From positions 245,054,177 to 245,118,176 of the forward strand of contig JALIGW010000002.1 of assembly GCA_023053685.1 (NCBI GenBank): DNA of 64,000 nucleotides, written 5' to 3'. Both the position numbers and the translations under genes were made by a program. The notes beneath the pieces were generated by a model that was not told the DNA's origin, did no database searches, and saw nothing but the letters and a program-made list of their open reading frames with translations. This DNA comes from Diadophis punctatus similis (lineage: Eukaryota > Chordata > Lepidosauria > Squamata > Dipsadidae). Positions 33,232-44,494 of the stretch are shown here, piece after piece (the stretch's first letter is position 1; each line of letters opens with the position of its first letter).

Positions 33232-33720
33232 TTTGTTTCAGATGCCAGATTCTTTTGGTTCTCTTGGTTTTGGTTTTATTGTTGTGAGCCTCCCCCCAGC
33301 TGTGTTTCACAAGAGAAATGGCCATGGAATCCAGTGGGTTTTCCCAACAAGGCAAATAATTCATTCTGTGGGTGATATACTGGTAGGTGGTTGCTAAATT
33401 TGGTAATAAATAAAAATAAATACGTACAGGTGATACTCGTCTGCCCATTATGGATCGCAGTTATAAAGTACCTTTTGTGGGCGGGCTCTGTTGTAACTTG
33501 GAACGGTTGCAGGTTCATGGCTGCCTATGATGAAGCTCCATGGCTGCGTCTGCCCTCCAGCTGTGCCTGATGAGCTCTTGGCTGAAAGGGGGGACTGACC
33601 CAAACTCAGCCTCCTCCCACTTGAGCTGAGAAGGGAAGATGGCAGAGACCCCCACAGGAAGGGCCACGAATATAGAAACCCCCTTTGTTGGCAGGAGCTG
33701 AATGCTTGCAAATGGACAAT
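33230..33720. other. Unassigned sequence with a degenerate repeat
   Basis: Apart from a degenerate 'gttataaag...gttgtaacttgg' repeat copy near 33430-33510, I recognise nothing here. Confidence 0.3.
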
Positions 33721-33723
33721 TGT

Positions 33724-33798
<75 letters not shown>
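33724..33798. repeat. (GT)n microsatellite
   Basis: About 75 bp of uninterrupted GT. Repeated Thr-His ORFs on the opposite strand are artefacts. Confidence 0.95.
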
Positions 33799-33801
<3 letters not shown>

Positions 33802-33839
33802 AATTAGCAGCATGAAATGGCAGAACGGCCCCTTTTTCC

Positions 33840-34560
33840 TATTTTCAGTTGACCTTCCGTGTATCCCAGGACTGGATCTTCTTCCCAAAGAGCCTTAAAT
33901 CCATAAAGAGAAAGAGCCTCCATCAGACTGGAGGAGCATCCGGGTACCAGGAGCCTCTGGGGAACCAGGTGTCTGGATCAAGGGGATCACAGGGGGCGGG
34001 AAGATGCCAGAAGTCCCCCTGAAGTAGCCAATAGGAGTCGGGCAGATCCCAGCTTCTGAGCACATCAGCCACTATGTCACAAAGGACATTTCTATGGGAA
34101 CAAGAGGGAAGAGACCACTTCCCAAGTAAAACAGCTAGGAAAACATTATCTTGGGTAGGGCTGGGGAGGAGATGCCATTTCATGGAGGACAGAGGAGGAG
34201 GAGGAGAGAATTAACCAGGATTAGAGGAAAGGGATGAGTTAAGGTGGGTCTCATTTAGTGAAGCCAATGAATCCCACAAAACTATTTGAAGTGATGTCTC
34301 TATGGAAAATTCAGTAATTGGTTCCAGATTGGCAGAAATAAGCAAGAAGAATAGTTAATGTAACATGGTATATGAATAATGATGAAATGTCACAGTAAGA
34401 GAATAACAAGAATATCCATAAAGGAATTTAAATACGAACCTAAATTAAGAGGTTAAGAGAATTGGAAGGGACCTTGTAGGTCGTCTAGTCCACCCCACCC
34501 ACCCAAGCAGGAGATGCTACACCATTTCTGACAGGTCAAATTAAAAAGCTGACAAGCTTT
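33840..34560. other. Duplicate of the 6.05-6.24 kb flank, then a CR1-type remnant
   Basis: 33845-34040 is nearly identical to 6050-6235. 34450-34530 has the CR1-type GAATTGGAAGGGACCTTGTA...GTCTAGTCCACCCCACC remnant. No coding sequence. Confidence 0.45.
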
Positions 34561-34639
34561 ATTTAATAACAACATGCCAGGGACCTTTTTTCTCTCTTTA
34601 CCACAATTATGTCCTGATTTTCTGTTTTTTTGAAAGGAT

Positions 34640-34880
34640 TCCAGGATAAAACCTTTTCTATGCTACAAGGACTTCTAGGGCTCCTCTCTGAGGGGACTCA
34701 CAAATGCAGGACAACAATTGTCTCATTTCAAACAACAGGTTTTCCACACACCAAGCTCTGATGGGGTTTCTCACCTGGAAAGAGTGTACAGCCATCCGAC
34801 CACCTGGACGGTTTTTGGAGGGCATTTTTAACTGCAGACCCAGGTAGACAGTCCAGAAAAATATTTCACACACACCAAAC
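34640..34880 (-). pseudogene. Possible decayed C2H2 finger fragment
   Basis: Minus-strand pieces resemble finger linkers and boxes: GEKPHQSLVCGKP near 34750 and VCVKYFSG near 34860, in different frames and with stops. It lies next to the 33.8-kb duplicate, just as the 6240-6670 finger remnant lies next to the 6.05-kb copy, which supports the reading. Zinc ligands are mostly lost. Confidence 0.4.
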
Positions 34881-34969
34881 GCACAATTTCTTTTTCTTGT
34901 GTGTATCCTTTGGGGTCTCCAGAGGTCTCAGTGAAGTCAGTATTTTGCAATATTCCAAATATTTATACA

Positions 34970-35146
34970 AAATAGAATGGAATGGAATGGAATAGGAATA
35001 GGAATAGGAATAAGAATAGGAATAAGAATAGGAATAAGAATAGAATAGAATAGAATAGAATAGAATAGAATAGAATAAGAATAAGAATAGAATAGAATAG
35101 AATAGAATGGAATAGAATAGAATAGAATAGAATAGAATAGAACAGA
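34970..35146. repeat. (AATAG)n-type microsatellite
   Basis: An array of AATAG/GAATA units with variants (GGAATA, AAGAATA) ends directly at AATTCTTTATTGGCCAAGTG, the 3' end of a LINE. The arrangement suggests that the array grew from the LINE tail. Confidence 0.9.
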
Positions 35147-35515
35147 ATTCTTTATTGGCCAAGTGTGATTGGACACAGAAGGAATTTGTCTTTGGTGACT
35201 CCCTTTTGCAAATGCTCCAAGGTTTATCAAGATTTCATTACAAGCAGTTCTCAACTTAAGGCAAGCATTGATGGCCCATAAAACAATTCTGGCCATTGTA
35301 AAATGTTTTTCTCCCGCCTGCTTTCCATGTTCTGTGACCACATTATGAGCACTTGTCAACCGGCTGGCTTTTGTGATCAGATTTGCTTTATACTTAGGAT
35401 TACTTTTTGCTTACTGACCACAAAACATGCTATGAAATGTGATTCGGTCATATGAGTGCCAGAACATACAACTGTATAAACCTGTGACCAGGAATCTGTT
35501 GCTAATCGTGATCAG
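35147..35515 (-). mobile_element. CR1/L3-like LINE 3' region
   Basis: Starts (plus) AATTCTTTATTGGCCAAGTGTGATTGGACACAGAAGGAA, the reverse complement of a LINE 3' end common in snakes. The right part (35230-35510) is a degenerate 'gttctcaacttaag...tgaccac' repeat. It abuts the truncated intergenic block at about 35516. Confidence 0.6.
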
Positions 35516-36525
35516 AGGCTCCACACCCCTTTGCACCCTGATTCAGCACCAAAGGACTGCGAGGAATATCCATCCTTCCATCCTCCACCGCTCAGTCAGA
35601 ACTGGGGAAGCTTCTGGGATGAGAAGGGAAACGTTTTCAAGCAAAAAAACCCAAGAAAGTCCAGATCCCCTTTTGGAAAAGCATCTTAGGGACAACCATG
35701 ACTTGGAGGATGGAGGCTCTCCATAGAGACCCCTGCCTCCCCTTTCCCCTTTCAAAATCTCGGCAGAACCAGCCTGGACTCAAGGGGGCATCAAAGGACT
35801 TTAAGAGGGCATCTAGTCCACCCCTCCAGGCACACAGAGAAAGGGAGAGTCAAGTGAAGAATCATGGGGAGGGGGGCACAAAAGGAAGACCACACTGCCC
35901 TCAGGTCCTGGCATGAAGAAGCCCCTGAAGCTGCAACACACACACACACCAAGACTGAAAACAGGGGATCTATTTGTGGGGGGGACAGGAAAGAGGCCTC
36001 GAAAACCATTCAAAGAAAGCTACTGGGGCTGAAGATTGGGGGAGAGAAGGAAAGTTTGGGGTATCCAGGGAAGGTGGGAGTCAAAGGGCTGGGAGAGCCC
36101 AGTAGGTATCCCTATTGTGACCCCCTCCTCAGATTCCCCCCCCCCAGGAAGAGGGCTAGAGAAGCATGGATATCACTTTCTTTGCAGCTCAGAGAGTTCC
36201 TGGGGGTTTCTTCATATCTCCCCCATTTCCTGCCGTTTTTTGGGGGGTGGCAAAGAGACCACACTGAGATCCAACATTCCCTCTAAAGCGTTAGGCAGAC
36301 TGTTGGACCAGTTGAGTGCCTGCCTGCCTTTTTCCACCCTGGAAAGATGGAGGTGGTCCATCAGGAAGTGCCTCCCCCTCATTTTCCTCCCCCCCTCCCT
36401 CACCTCACCAAGAGTGGATCCTGCTGGGACAGACAATTCCCCATCTCTCCTCTAGGGGGCATCAGTAGCCTCTTCCAACAGATTTCCTGCCCCTTCTCTG
36501 AGAACTGTGGCTCCACCGCCTAGCA
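35516..36525. repeat. Intergenic block, copy 3 (left-truncated; continues 37792-38000)
   Basis: Starts at GAGGCTCCACACCCCTTTGC, so the MAGSFEDSH start is missing in this copy. A hAT element interrupts it at 36526 and it resumes at 37800. A short (CA)n lies at 35936-35949. Confidence 0.55.
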
Positions 36526-37791
36526 CAGTGATAGCCAACCTTTTTTGGTTCGCGTGCCAAAAGGGTGAGTGTGCGTGCGCTAGCGCGCGCACAGGCACCC
36601 ACACCCATTCCCTCTCCCCCCACGCATGCTCACAACCCCCCCACGCTGCCCCCTGCGCATGCGCACCCCCACCCCACCCCCGCGCAAAGACCTTATCGAA
36701 GCCTGGGACAGTGAAAAACAGCAAAACGGGCAAACCGGAAGTTCGGAAAAACGCACTTCCGGTTTGTCCGTTGGGCTGTTTTTTGCACTCCGAGGCTTCA
36801 GGAAGCTTCCCTGAACCCTCCGGAGTGCTAAAAACAGCCCAACGGCAAACCGGAAGTGCATTTTTCCAAACTTCCGGTTTGCCCATGGAGCTGACAGGGC
36901 AACGCCTCGCGTGCCCTCTGATATGGCTCCACGTGCCACCTGTGTAAGGTGACCAGACGTCCCGCTTTTGGCGGGACAGACATGCTTTTCAAGCGTGTGT
37001 CCCGCGTCCCGCATTCTTTTCAAAAAGTCCCGCTTTTTTTAAAAGAATGCCGAAACAGCGGGACGTCTGGTCACCTTAATTAAGGGGAAGCAAAAGAGAG
37101 GTACCGGAAGCAAGTCGGGCGGAATTTCAGCGAGGCGGCTGCCTGCTGGGGAGAGGGGGAAGGGGGGCTGCTCCTCCTCTCCTTCCCCTGCCCCATTCCT
37201 AGCCCCGCCCTCGGAGGCACCGCTGCTGTTGAGATCTGGGTGGAGGGGTGAGGGACGAGGAGCCGTCGCCGGTTTGAGCTCACGAGCGGCCCCTCCGGCG
37301 GCGCAAACAGCCCTTCCTCGTCCCCCTCCCCTTCCTTCGCCCCGTCGCCTCGCTGCCGCCGTTGCCCTGGGGCTGGGCGGGTGACCGGGAGACCGCGGCG
37401 CTTGGATGCCTGGAGCTCGCAACAGGTAAGCTGCCAGCTGCCTCCTTTCCCCATCTCCCGACTCCCGTTTGTTGCTTGCCAGCCCGGCTCCAGGGCAGCT
37501 CCCGAAGGGGAGGCGGGAGGCGAGGAAAGGCCTCCCGAAGGGGAGGCGGGCTCCCGAAGGGCTCCCGGCTCCCGAAGGGGAGGCGGGAGGCGAGGAAAGG
37601 CCTCCCGCCTCCCCCCCCCGGACGCCGACATTTGCTGTGTTTTGCCCTCTGCGCATGCGCAGTGTTCTGCGCATGCGCAGAGGGCAAAACAAATGGCGGC
37701 GCCAAGGCGGGCCCGCCCCCCCGTCCCGCTTAAAAAAAAAATCTGGTCACTTTACACCTGTGGCACGCGTGCCATAGGTTCGCCATCACTG
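36526..37791. mobile_element. hAT DNA transposon, non-autonomous, hosting a second one
   Basis: Inverted ends CAGTGATAGCCAACC and CAGTGATGGCGAACC (13 of 15 identical), flanked by a perfect 8-bp duplication GCCTAGCA at 36518-36525 and 37792-37799. Subterminal GGCACGCGTGCC-like sequence. No transposase ORF. Confidence 0.9.
36945..37754. mobile_element. Second hAT-type element nested in the first
   Basis: Ends TAAGGTGACCAGA and (inverted) TAAAGTGACCAGA, with a perfect 8-bp duplication CACCTGTG at 36937-36944 and 37755-37762. A complete inverted copy of the left end finishes at 37078, so 36945-37078 is itself a 134-bp foldback. The GC-rich interior has internal direct repeats of GGGGAGGCGGGAGGCGAGGA and a GCGCATGCGCAG palindrome at 37652-37681. 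Confidence 0.85.
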
Positions 37792-38006
37792 GCCTAGCAG
37801 CTGCTGGGAACTAGGGGCCCTGGACTCCGTGATGGCTTTCCTCCTCCTCCCCGCAGCCCATTTCCTGATCCAGGGGAGGTCCGAGAGCCACTTCCTCAAC
37901 CCACTTTGGTTGCACAGTATGGCACAATCTGAACTGCCATCTTGTCTGTTTTGAGCCACCCAGTCCATCTCCTGAAAAAGGCCCTTTTGATTATTTTGAA
38001 CGATAT

Positions 38007-38012
38007 TTTATT
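38007..38012 (-). terminator. Poly(A) signal of finger unit 5
   Basis: Minus-strand AATAAA in the conserved context (CCTCAATAAAATATCG). Confidence 0.5.
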
Positions 38013-38586
38013 GAGGATTATATTCACAGAAAGATAGTACAAATATTTCTGTATGAATATATGAAAAAGACAATGAGAAGGAGAAAAATTCCTTCCAAAA
38101 AATATAATAGGAAAAAGAAAACTTTCCCTCTTCATCCTCAGCCAGATTCATTCCACCCTTCGCCCCATTTTCTCCTCTCTAAGGTTTCAGCTCTCATTGA
38201 TCAACACAATCTAGTAAAAATTAAGGGAAATACCTGGTTCCTTGACTTATGACTGAAGGAACTTATGACCAGAAATCCATTCCAAGTTGTGGTCATAGGT
38301 CAAGGACTTCCTGTACTCTACAAAGCATTATATCAACTCCCCACATACTTATAACTCTTTTGTGTAATCACTCTGGTAAGTTTATAATGCGGCTTTGAGA
38401 GCAAAATATTCTCACACTCCCAACATTTACACCCTTTTGCCTCATTTTGTACTCTCTGAGGTTCTTTTGCTTCAGTAGGAAAAACATTTTACTCACACAA
38501 AATAATTGTAGGATTTCCCTTCTGTCACTGTGTGAAGTTCCTGGTAAACATTAAGATGTGGTGAAAAAAAGGGCTCCCAACGTTGT
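38013..38586 (-). other. 3' UTR of unit 5 with vestigial fingers
   Basis: Same organisation as in unit 2; decayed finger boxes at about 38410-38540. Confidence 0.45.
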
Positions 38587-39999
38587 TCACAGCTGAAGAG
38601 ATTTATCTCTGCTATGGACTTTCTGGTGCTTTTTCAGCTTTGATTTACTATGAAAAGATTTCTCGCACTCTGCACACTTGTGAAGCGACTCTCCTGCGTG
38701 ATTTCGGGTGTGCATGCGAAGTGTTGAAGAACGGGCAAAACATTTTCCACACTCCAGACATTTATACGGTTTTTCTCCAGTGTGGATTCGCTGATGCCTC
38801 ACAAGATTACCTTTCAGGGAAAAACATTTATTGCACTCTGAGCATTTGTGAGGTTTCTCTCCTGTATGGATTCCGCTGTGATCTCTAAGGTTAGATGACT
38901 GAGTAAATGCTCTCCCAGTCTAAACATTTGTAGTTTTTTCCCTCTGTGTGAATTTTCACATGACTTCTAAGGGTTGATTCCCTACTATAAAAGCTTCCAC
39001 ATTCATTGCATTGATATCACTTCTCCCTTGTGTGGGTTTTATGATGGTTCCAAAGGCCTGTTTTGTCTGCAAAGTATTTATCACATTCTACGCATCTGTA
39101 TGGCTTCTCCCCTGTGTGGACCCTCTGATGCCTTCCAAGGTTGTGTTTTAGGGAAAAGCACATCCCACACTCCCCACATTTGTAGGGTTTCTCCCCCGTG
39201 TGAATTCTCTGATGAATCTGAAAATATGATGGCAACATAAAACTTTTCCCACACTCCCCACATTTATGGGGTAGGTCCCTTTGTGCCACTTCTCGTGTCT
39301 CTGAAGTTCATCAGAACACAGAAATCGTTTCCCACATTCTGGGCATTCATAGGGTATCTTTCCAGTGTGAATTCTCTGATGTACCACCAGGGCTGATTTC
39401 GATATAAAACATTTCCCACATTCGAGGCACTTTTCGTTTTTCTCCCCTGTGTGTGTTTTCCAATGTCTCCGCAGACCTGAACTCCGGTTGAAAGATTTTC
39501 CACACTCAAAGCATTTGTAAGACTTTATTCCTGCATGGATCTTCTCATGCATCCAAAGACCTGCATTCTGAGAAAAGCTCTTCCCACATTCCCAACACTT
39601 GTAAGGTTTCTCCCCTGTGTGAATTCTCTCGTGGATTCTGAGTGTGCATTTTCTATGGAAAAAATTCCCACATTCCAGACATTGATAAGGTTTCTCTCCA
39701 GTGTGGATTTTCTGATGTCTAAGAAGGTGTGACTTTTGACCAAAGCATAAGCCACATTCCTCACATTTATAGGGTTTTAATCTGGGGGGCCTTCTGAGAT
39801 CTTTGGTGTGTTTTCCAGAAAATTCCTCACCCTCCAAAGCTTTACTGGATCCACTTCCCACATGGTCCTTCCTGTGGGTCAAAAGGAGAGTCCTGCTAGC
39901 AAAGGATTCCCCACACTCTGAGCATTGATGGGATCTTTTGGGCATTCTTGGAGGGCTGCTTGTGTCTGATGGGGGATCCAATGGTTTCCCACCCTCCAT
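38587..39999 (-). pseudogene. C2H2 zinc-finger pseudogene, unit 5 (15-finger layout)
   Basis: Starts MEGGKPLDPPSDTSS and is intact through finger 7 ([14 protein letters not shown]). There a one-base deletion in a C run near 39276 shifts the frame. Fingers 8-10 are open in the second frame (39289-39017) and end at a TGA where the linker should read KPY. A 2-bp deletion near 38917 (GACTGGGAG for GACTGTGGGAG) shifts the frame again. The last fingers (38802-38587) are intact and end SRDKSLQL. All 15 finger positions of unit 2 can be traced. Three independent lesions make a full product impossible, though a seven-finger truncated protein is conceivable. Like unit 4 it lacks a KRAB-like exon. Confidence 0.85.
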
Positions 40000-40974
40000 G
40001 CTTTCCCTTGGCTGCTGCCTTGGGCCGAATTTGTACTGTCTCTTGTTAGTTGTCTTGATCTTTGGTCACAGCTGTTTTCCTGCTGGTGGAACAAGAAAGA
40101 AGATGAGAACATTATTTCATTTCGAGAAAAACAGAAAATCACAAAATTGTTGAAGGGAAGATGCTGACATTTGTAAACTGCTCAGAGAGGGCTGTAAAGC
40201 TCTATGTATCTAAGTCAAAGTGCCATTGCTAATAACAACCACAACAGTGAGGGCAGAATTGCAGTTGCTGAGCAAAGCGGTCATGTGATGTCTCACGTAA
40301 TGACCACTTTGCTCAACAAGTGAGATTGCAGCCCAGTTGTAGTTGTAAGTTGAGGACTGCCTATAGGAAACACAAAAGTCAAGGCAAGAACTTTTACTGC
40401 ATTGCCATTTTGTCATATAAAGATAAAACACAAATGGAGGCGAATGGAGGATGAAGTTGCAGGATCCAATCTGGGTAGGTCAGCGGGATCAGAGATTTTT
40501 GTCTTCCGAGCTTTCAGACTCGTGCTAGAGCCCATCCTCAGGGAACTTATCTCCAGCAGAGTGTGTGCTCTTCTCTGTGTTGTGTGGTTGTGTGTGGACC
40601 GACCCAAATTGGAACCGTAAAAAAAACAAATGCTTATGTTCCAAACCACGATTTAAGCACGATTTTGATGAGCCAAAACGGAAGAAACCAGCAGGGTGAA
40701 GTCCAACAGGGACCAAAATGCATAGTTGTGAGTAGGAAAACTCAAAGGAAGACGAGAGAGATCAGATGGGGAAGAGCATGTGTGAAAAGGGCTGATTTCC
40801 TCCCATTCCCCCACCCCACAACCAAAGATGTTTAGGCAAGTTGTCCAAGCAGAGTTTGGTATGAAGTGGGATGCCGGCTGACCTTGAAGCAGCGTCTGGA
40901 GGAGACACCGCTCTTACCTTCGTCCCCACAACCCCCAAGATTCTGCCTCCCCTGGTTCATGGCAGTCCCTCATG
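40000..40974. other. Intron of unit 5, KRAB-like exon deleted
   Basis: Closely matches 29672-30560 of unit 4, including the same junction (CCAAACCACGATTTAAGCACG joined to GAGCCAAAACGG, about 40665) where the KRAB-like exon should be. Confidence 0.55.
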
Positions 40975-41729
40975 CAGGGGTGGGTTCCAACTTACTAAGC
41001 TGCCGGTTCACTTCCTCCCGTGCTGCGTGGCCATGCGCATGCGCAGTGCAAAACCCACCAAATATTTTTTTAAAAAAACCCGCCAAAAACAAAATGGTGA
41101 TGCATGCGCAGTGCTGGAAATTCAGCTTCCGCGCATGCATGGGGCTACCCTTGAAGAATATCCGGAGACTGCAACTGGTGCAAAATGCGGCTTCGCGTGC
41201 TGTGGTGGGTGTTTCAAGATACACCCATGTAACACCCATACTCCGCCAGTTGCATTGGCTGCTCATTGGTCTCCGGGTACAATTCAAGGTGTTGATCATC
41301 ATCTTTAAAGCCCTACATGGCTTAGGACCAAGTTACCTCCAGGACCGAATTCTACCTCATACATCACTTCGGCCGGTCAGGTCCCATAGAGTGGGTCTCC
41401 TCTAGATCCCGTCAACCAAACAATGTCGGCTGGCAGGGCCTAGGGGGAGGGCCTTCTCTGTGGGGGCCCCTGCTCTCTGGAACCAACTCCCCCCAGAGAT
41501 ACGAATTGTCCCCACCTTGCTGGCCTTCCGAAAAGCCGTGAAGACATGGCTCTTCCTGCAGGCGGGGTTTTGAGACAACTTCATCTTGGTCTCCCCCATG
41601 TATGTAAGATTTTGTATGCTTTTTTAAAAAAATATTTTTAAAATTGTTTTAAATTATATTGTTTAGTGGTTCTTCAAATGTTGTACGCCACCCTGAGTCC
41701 CCAGGGAGTAGGGCGGCATATAAGAATCC

Positions 41730-41804
<75 letters not shown>

Positions 41805-41958
41805 ATGCGCAGAAGAAAATAAAAATAAAAATTCAAAAAAAATGCAAATAAAAAGATGGCGGCACCCACGGACTGGAACCGACCGATCCGGCGACGTCAT
41901 CGTGATGTCACTAGCGGGTCACTACCAGTTCGGGCAAACCGGGAGGAACCCACCTCTG
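40975..41958. mobile_element. hAT DNA transposon carrying an L2-like fragment
   Basis: Inverted ends CAGGGGTGGGTTCC and CAGAGGTGGGTTCC, with a perfect 8-bp duplication CCCTCATG at 40967-40974 and 41959-41966. GCGCATGCGCAG motifs in the left arm resemble those in the 37.65 and 58.98 kb elements. The middle is replaced by an L2-like LINE 3' end. Confidence 0.85.
41138..41806 (+). mobile_element. L2-like LINE 3' end (same family as 49760-54552)
   Basis: Begins ATGGGGCTACCCTTGAAGAA, which matches the intact element at about 53900, and continues through the RT C-terminus to the GCCACCCTGAGTCCCCAGGG-type hairpin and an (AAAT)n tail at 41730-41806. Stops are present. It lies wholly inside the hAT element. 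Confidence 0.85.
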
Positions 41959-42359
41959 CCCTCATGGAATATTAGGAAAGCAGAGGAGAGCATCAGGTGG
42001 CAACCTGCCCCAAAACTTCCTTAAAACCTTTGCTTTGTAAAACATCCACCATGAAGGGCCACATCTCAGTCCCTTCAGGGCAAAACAAGGAAAATACTGA
42101 TTTTTCTTGATTCTACCAAGCATTTAGGATCAGAAGCAGATTAAACATTGGCATAAGAACAAAGGATCACAATGTTCCCCTTTTAAATTGAGCTGAAAGA
42201 AAAAGGATCTCTTGTGGGTTAAGACAACATGAACTCAATTCAGTTACAATTTAAAGCTTTCCTTTCCCCCAAACTCTCCCCTCCCCATTGCAATGAGGTC
42301 AGTGCGTGTTAAGAGCACATTGCAAACCTCAACAAACCTTTTAAAGCTCCGTTTACTCC

Positions 42360-42690
42360 ATTTTTCAAACTGCACCTGCGGGATGTGGATGCTCAAGGAC
42401 CTCGTGCTCTGACGGACCACAGAGAGACCTTCTGAAGAAACTTACCCAGAGCTCCTTCCCGGATCCACCCGGAGACCCCAGGGAGCCTTGGCTGGGCGAG
42501 GAGGGGGCAGATCCAGCCCAGGGACGGAGCCCCCTTTGCCCCCCTGGAGGGAAGGGAGGGAGACGCTCCCTGCAGGCAACGACAAAGCCAGATCTCCCTG
42601 AGGAAAATCCAGCAAGCTGAAGAACAGGATCCGCACCGCCCTTCCTCCTGGCGGGGAGAGGATCTCCTGGGAGGAGGGGTGGCCTGGAGG
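42360..42690 (-). promoter_or_regulatory. Truncated CpG-rich promoter region, unit 5
   Basis: Carries the shared GGAGACGCTCCCTGCAGGCAA and GGCGGGGAGAGGATCTCCTG motifs but ends at about 42690, where GGCCTG joins a SINE/L2-like repeat. Relative to unit 4 about 0.8 kb of promoter-proximal sequence is missing. Confidence 0.45.
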
Positions 42691-43089
42691 CCTGTGGGGT
42701 GGGTTATGCTGAGAGAGTGACCGGCCCAGCTGGCTTTCATGGCCAAGACAGGACTGGAACCCATGGCCTCAGGCTTTTTAATGCAGGGCCTTAACCACTA
42801 GGCCATACTGAAGGTCCTGTGTGCTGATTGAGAATGGTCATCTTTTAAGATGGGTGGACTTCAGCTCCCAGAATTCATGCCGGCTGGGGAATTCTGGGAG
42901 TGGGAATCCACACAGCTTAAAAGTTGTAAAGTTTGAGAAACACGGATATGGAGGTATGTAAACATGCATCAGTGTCCATGTAGACACACAGACGTGTTTG
43001 AGGAGTGTGTTTATCAAAATCTTCCCCCGTTCAAGGAGAGAATAAAATATAATAACAGAGTTGGAAGGGACCTTGGAGGTCTTCTAGTC
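42691..43089. repeat. SINE/L2-like repeat and flank, paralog of 32560-32820
   Basis: Contains GGTGGGTTATGCTGAGAGAG, GCTGGCTTTCATGGCCAAGA and CTTAACCACTAGGCCAT, then the CTTCAGCTCCCAGAATTCAT flank and, at 43050-43090, a CR1-type remnant GTTGGAAGGGACCTTGGAGG. Confidence 0.55.
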
Positions 43090-43989
43090 CAGAGGTCATT
43101 TTGGTGGTCTGCAGCGCACCCGGGTGGAGGAGCTGCTCCAGGATGACCAATGGCCAGTCCTGTGACTAGCGCTCTGGAATATGTGGCTGGCCAAGCAGCT
43201 CATGGTGGGGCTGGAAATCTCCGCCGTAGAGGGAGCTACATGCAACTTGCAAGTCTGCAGGGAGTGCAGGGGTGGTGGTGGCGGCGCAGGCAGGCTGAAG
43301 CAATGGGTGTCAGCAACCAGCGGCTGTTTCTTCCCCCTGCTGTGGCTTCCTGTTGGCTGAACCCACCACTTGCTGTCCCCGCCCCTCGCCCTTGCCTCCC
43401 CGTCACTCCTCACCTGGCCTGAGAAGGGGAGGGTGGGGGATGCAGATTCGCTCCATATTCCAGAGCGGGAGCGAAGCTTCATCTCTTGCTGGGGCTTGCG
43501 GGCGTTTCTTCCGGCCCTTGTTGGTTCTCCACGCACCTCGGTCCCTCAGGGAGATGCACGATTTCCTCTCAGCCCCGAAACACTCGCCCGATCCGGCTGT
43601 TTCTCTCCGCCGCTGCTGTTGGCCTCCATGGCATGCCCGTGTGCTTTACAATGGAGCCCATTATGACGCGGAGCATCGGCTGCATCCAGGTGCGTCTTTC
43701 GGCTTCAGGGGTGCCTCCACCCAGCCGTAGCAACTCCCCCACTCCGTGGCCTTCCGCCCAGAGTCCACCTCCAACTGGACCAAGAGTGGCTTCTTATAAC
43801 AAATATTGATTAAAGAAATTACGCCCTCACTCAGCACCTTGGTAGCAAAACCCAATTTTACTGCATTGCAGTTTTGCCACATAAAGATTTTTTTAAAAAG
43901 CTCATTGTCCAAACCAAGTTTCATTTTTAAAGTTACAGCCAAGAGGTCTCTGTTACCTCTCTTGAGTCAAGGCCAGGGATGACCCTCAC
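43090..43989. other. GC-rich unassigned segment where a finger exon is missing
   Basis: By position this should hold the finger exon of the unit whose KRAB-like exon is at 43990. Instead 43090-43690 is GC-rich sequence found nowhere else in the window, and 43700-43985 is ordinary unit intron matching 15237-15530. ORFs on both strands up to about 145 codons show no domain I recognise. Confidence 0.35.
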
Positions 43990-44167
43990 CGCTGATTGGT
44001 TTCATTTCTCCTTAACCGATTGGCCCTTTTTGCAAGAAGCTGCTTCTCCAACTGGGCCACGATTTCCAAATTCTCTAGGATGGAGTCCCGGCCAAAGTTT
44101 TGTGGGCTCTGATCCAAGAACGTGTGTTCTCCTCTGTGGGGTTCACGGCCACATCTTCACTGGTCTC
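43990..44167 (-). pseudogene. KRAB-A-like exon of an orphan unit (frameshifted)
   Basis: Good acceptor (CTTTGCAG|GAGACC) and donor (CAGCG|GTGAGG). It opens ETSEDVAVNPTEEN, then a one-base deletion (GAGAACACACG where the sister has GAGAAAGAGACG) shifts the frame and the diagnostic LD...EIVA half is lost. With no finger exon downstream, it is a decayed half-unit. The CpG region at 45.6 kb is its likely promoter. Confidence 0.6.
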
Positions 44168-44494
44168 CTGCAAAGAGAAATGAAAAAGGCTCAGATGCCG
44201 ACAGTAATACTGACCATAATCCATAAATGACCTGGAAGAAGGAGAAAAAAAATAGGATTGTTTGTTGAGGACACAAAACAATGGAGATAGAATCGTGATT
44301 CAAGAAGATCTTGATGGGCCAAAATGGAAGAAACCAGCAAGATGGAAGCCCAAGAGGGACAAAAGCATAGTTGTGAGTAGGAAAACTCAAAGGAAGGTGA
44401 GAGAGGTCAGATGGGGCAGAACATGAGTGAAAAGGGCTGATCTTTCCTGCTCTTTTTGGAGGCTGCAAGGCCACCAAGAATCCAGGCTTCCACG

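Noticed and set aside
36526..37791. CpG-rich 1.3-kb region as a gene promoter
   Set aside because: Perfect 8-bp duplications and inverted ends show two nested hAT elements; promoter-like composition is intrinsic to the elements.
43096..43536. 146-codon minus-strand ORF in the unassigned GC-rich segment
   Set aside because: Low-complexity Ser/Pro composition, no homology I recognise and no start or splice context.
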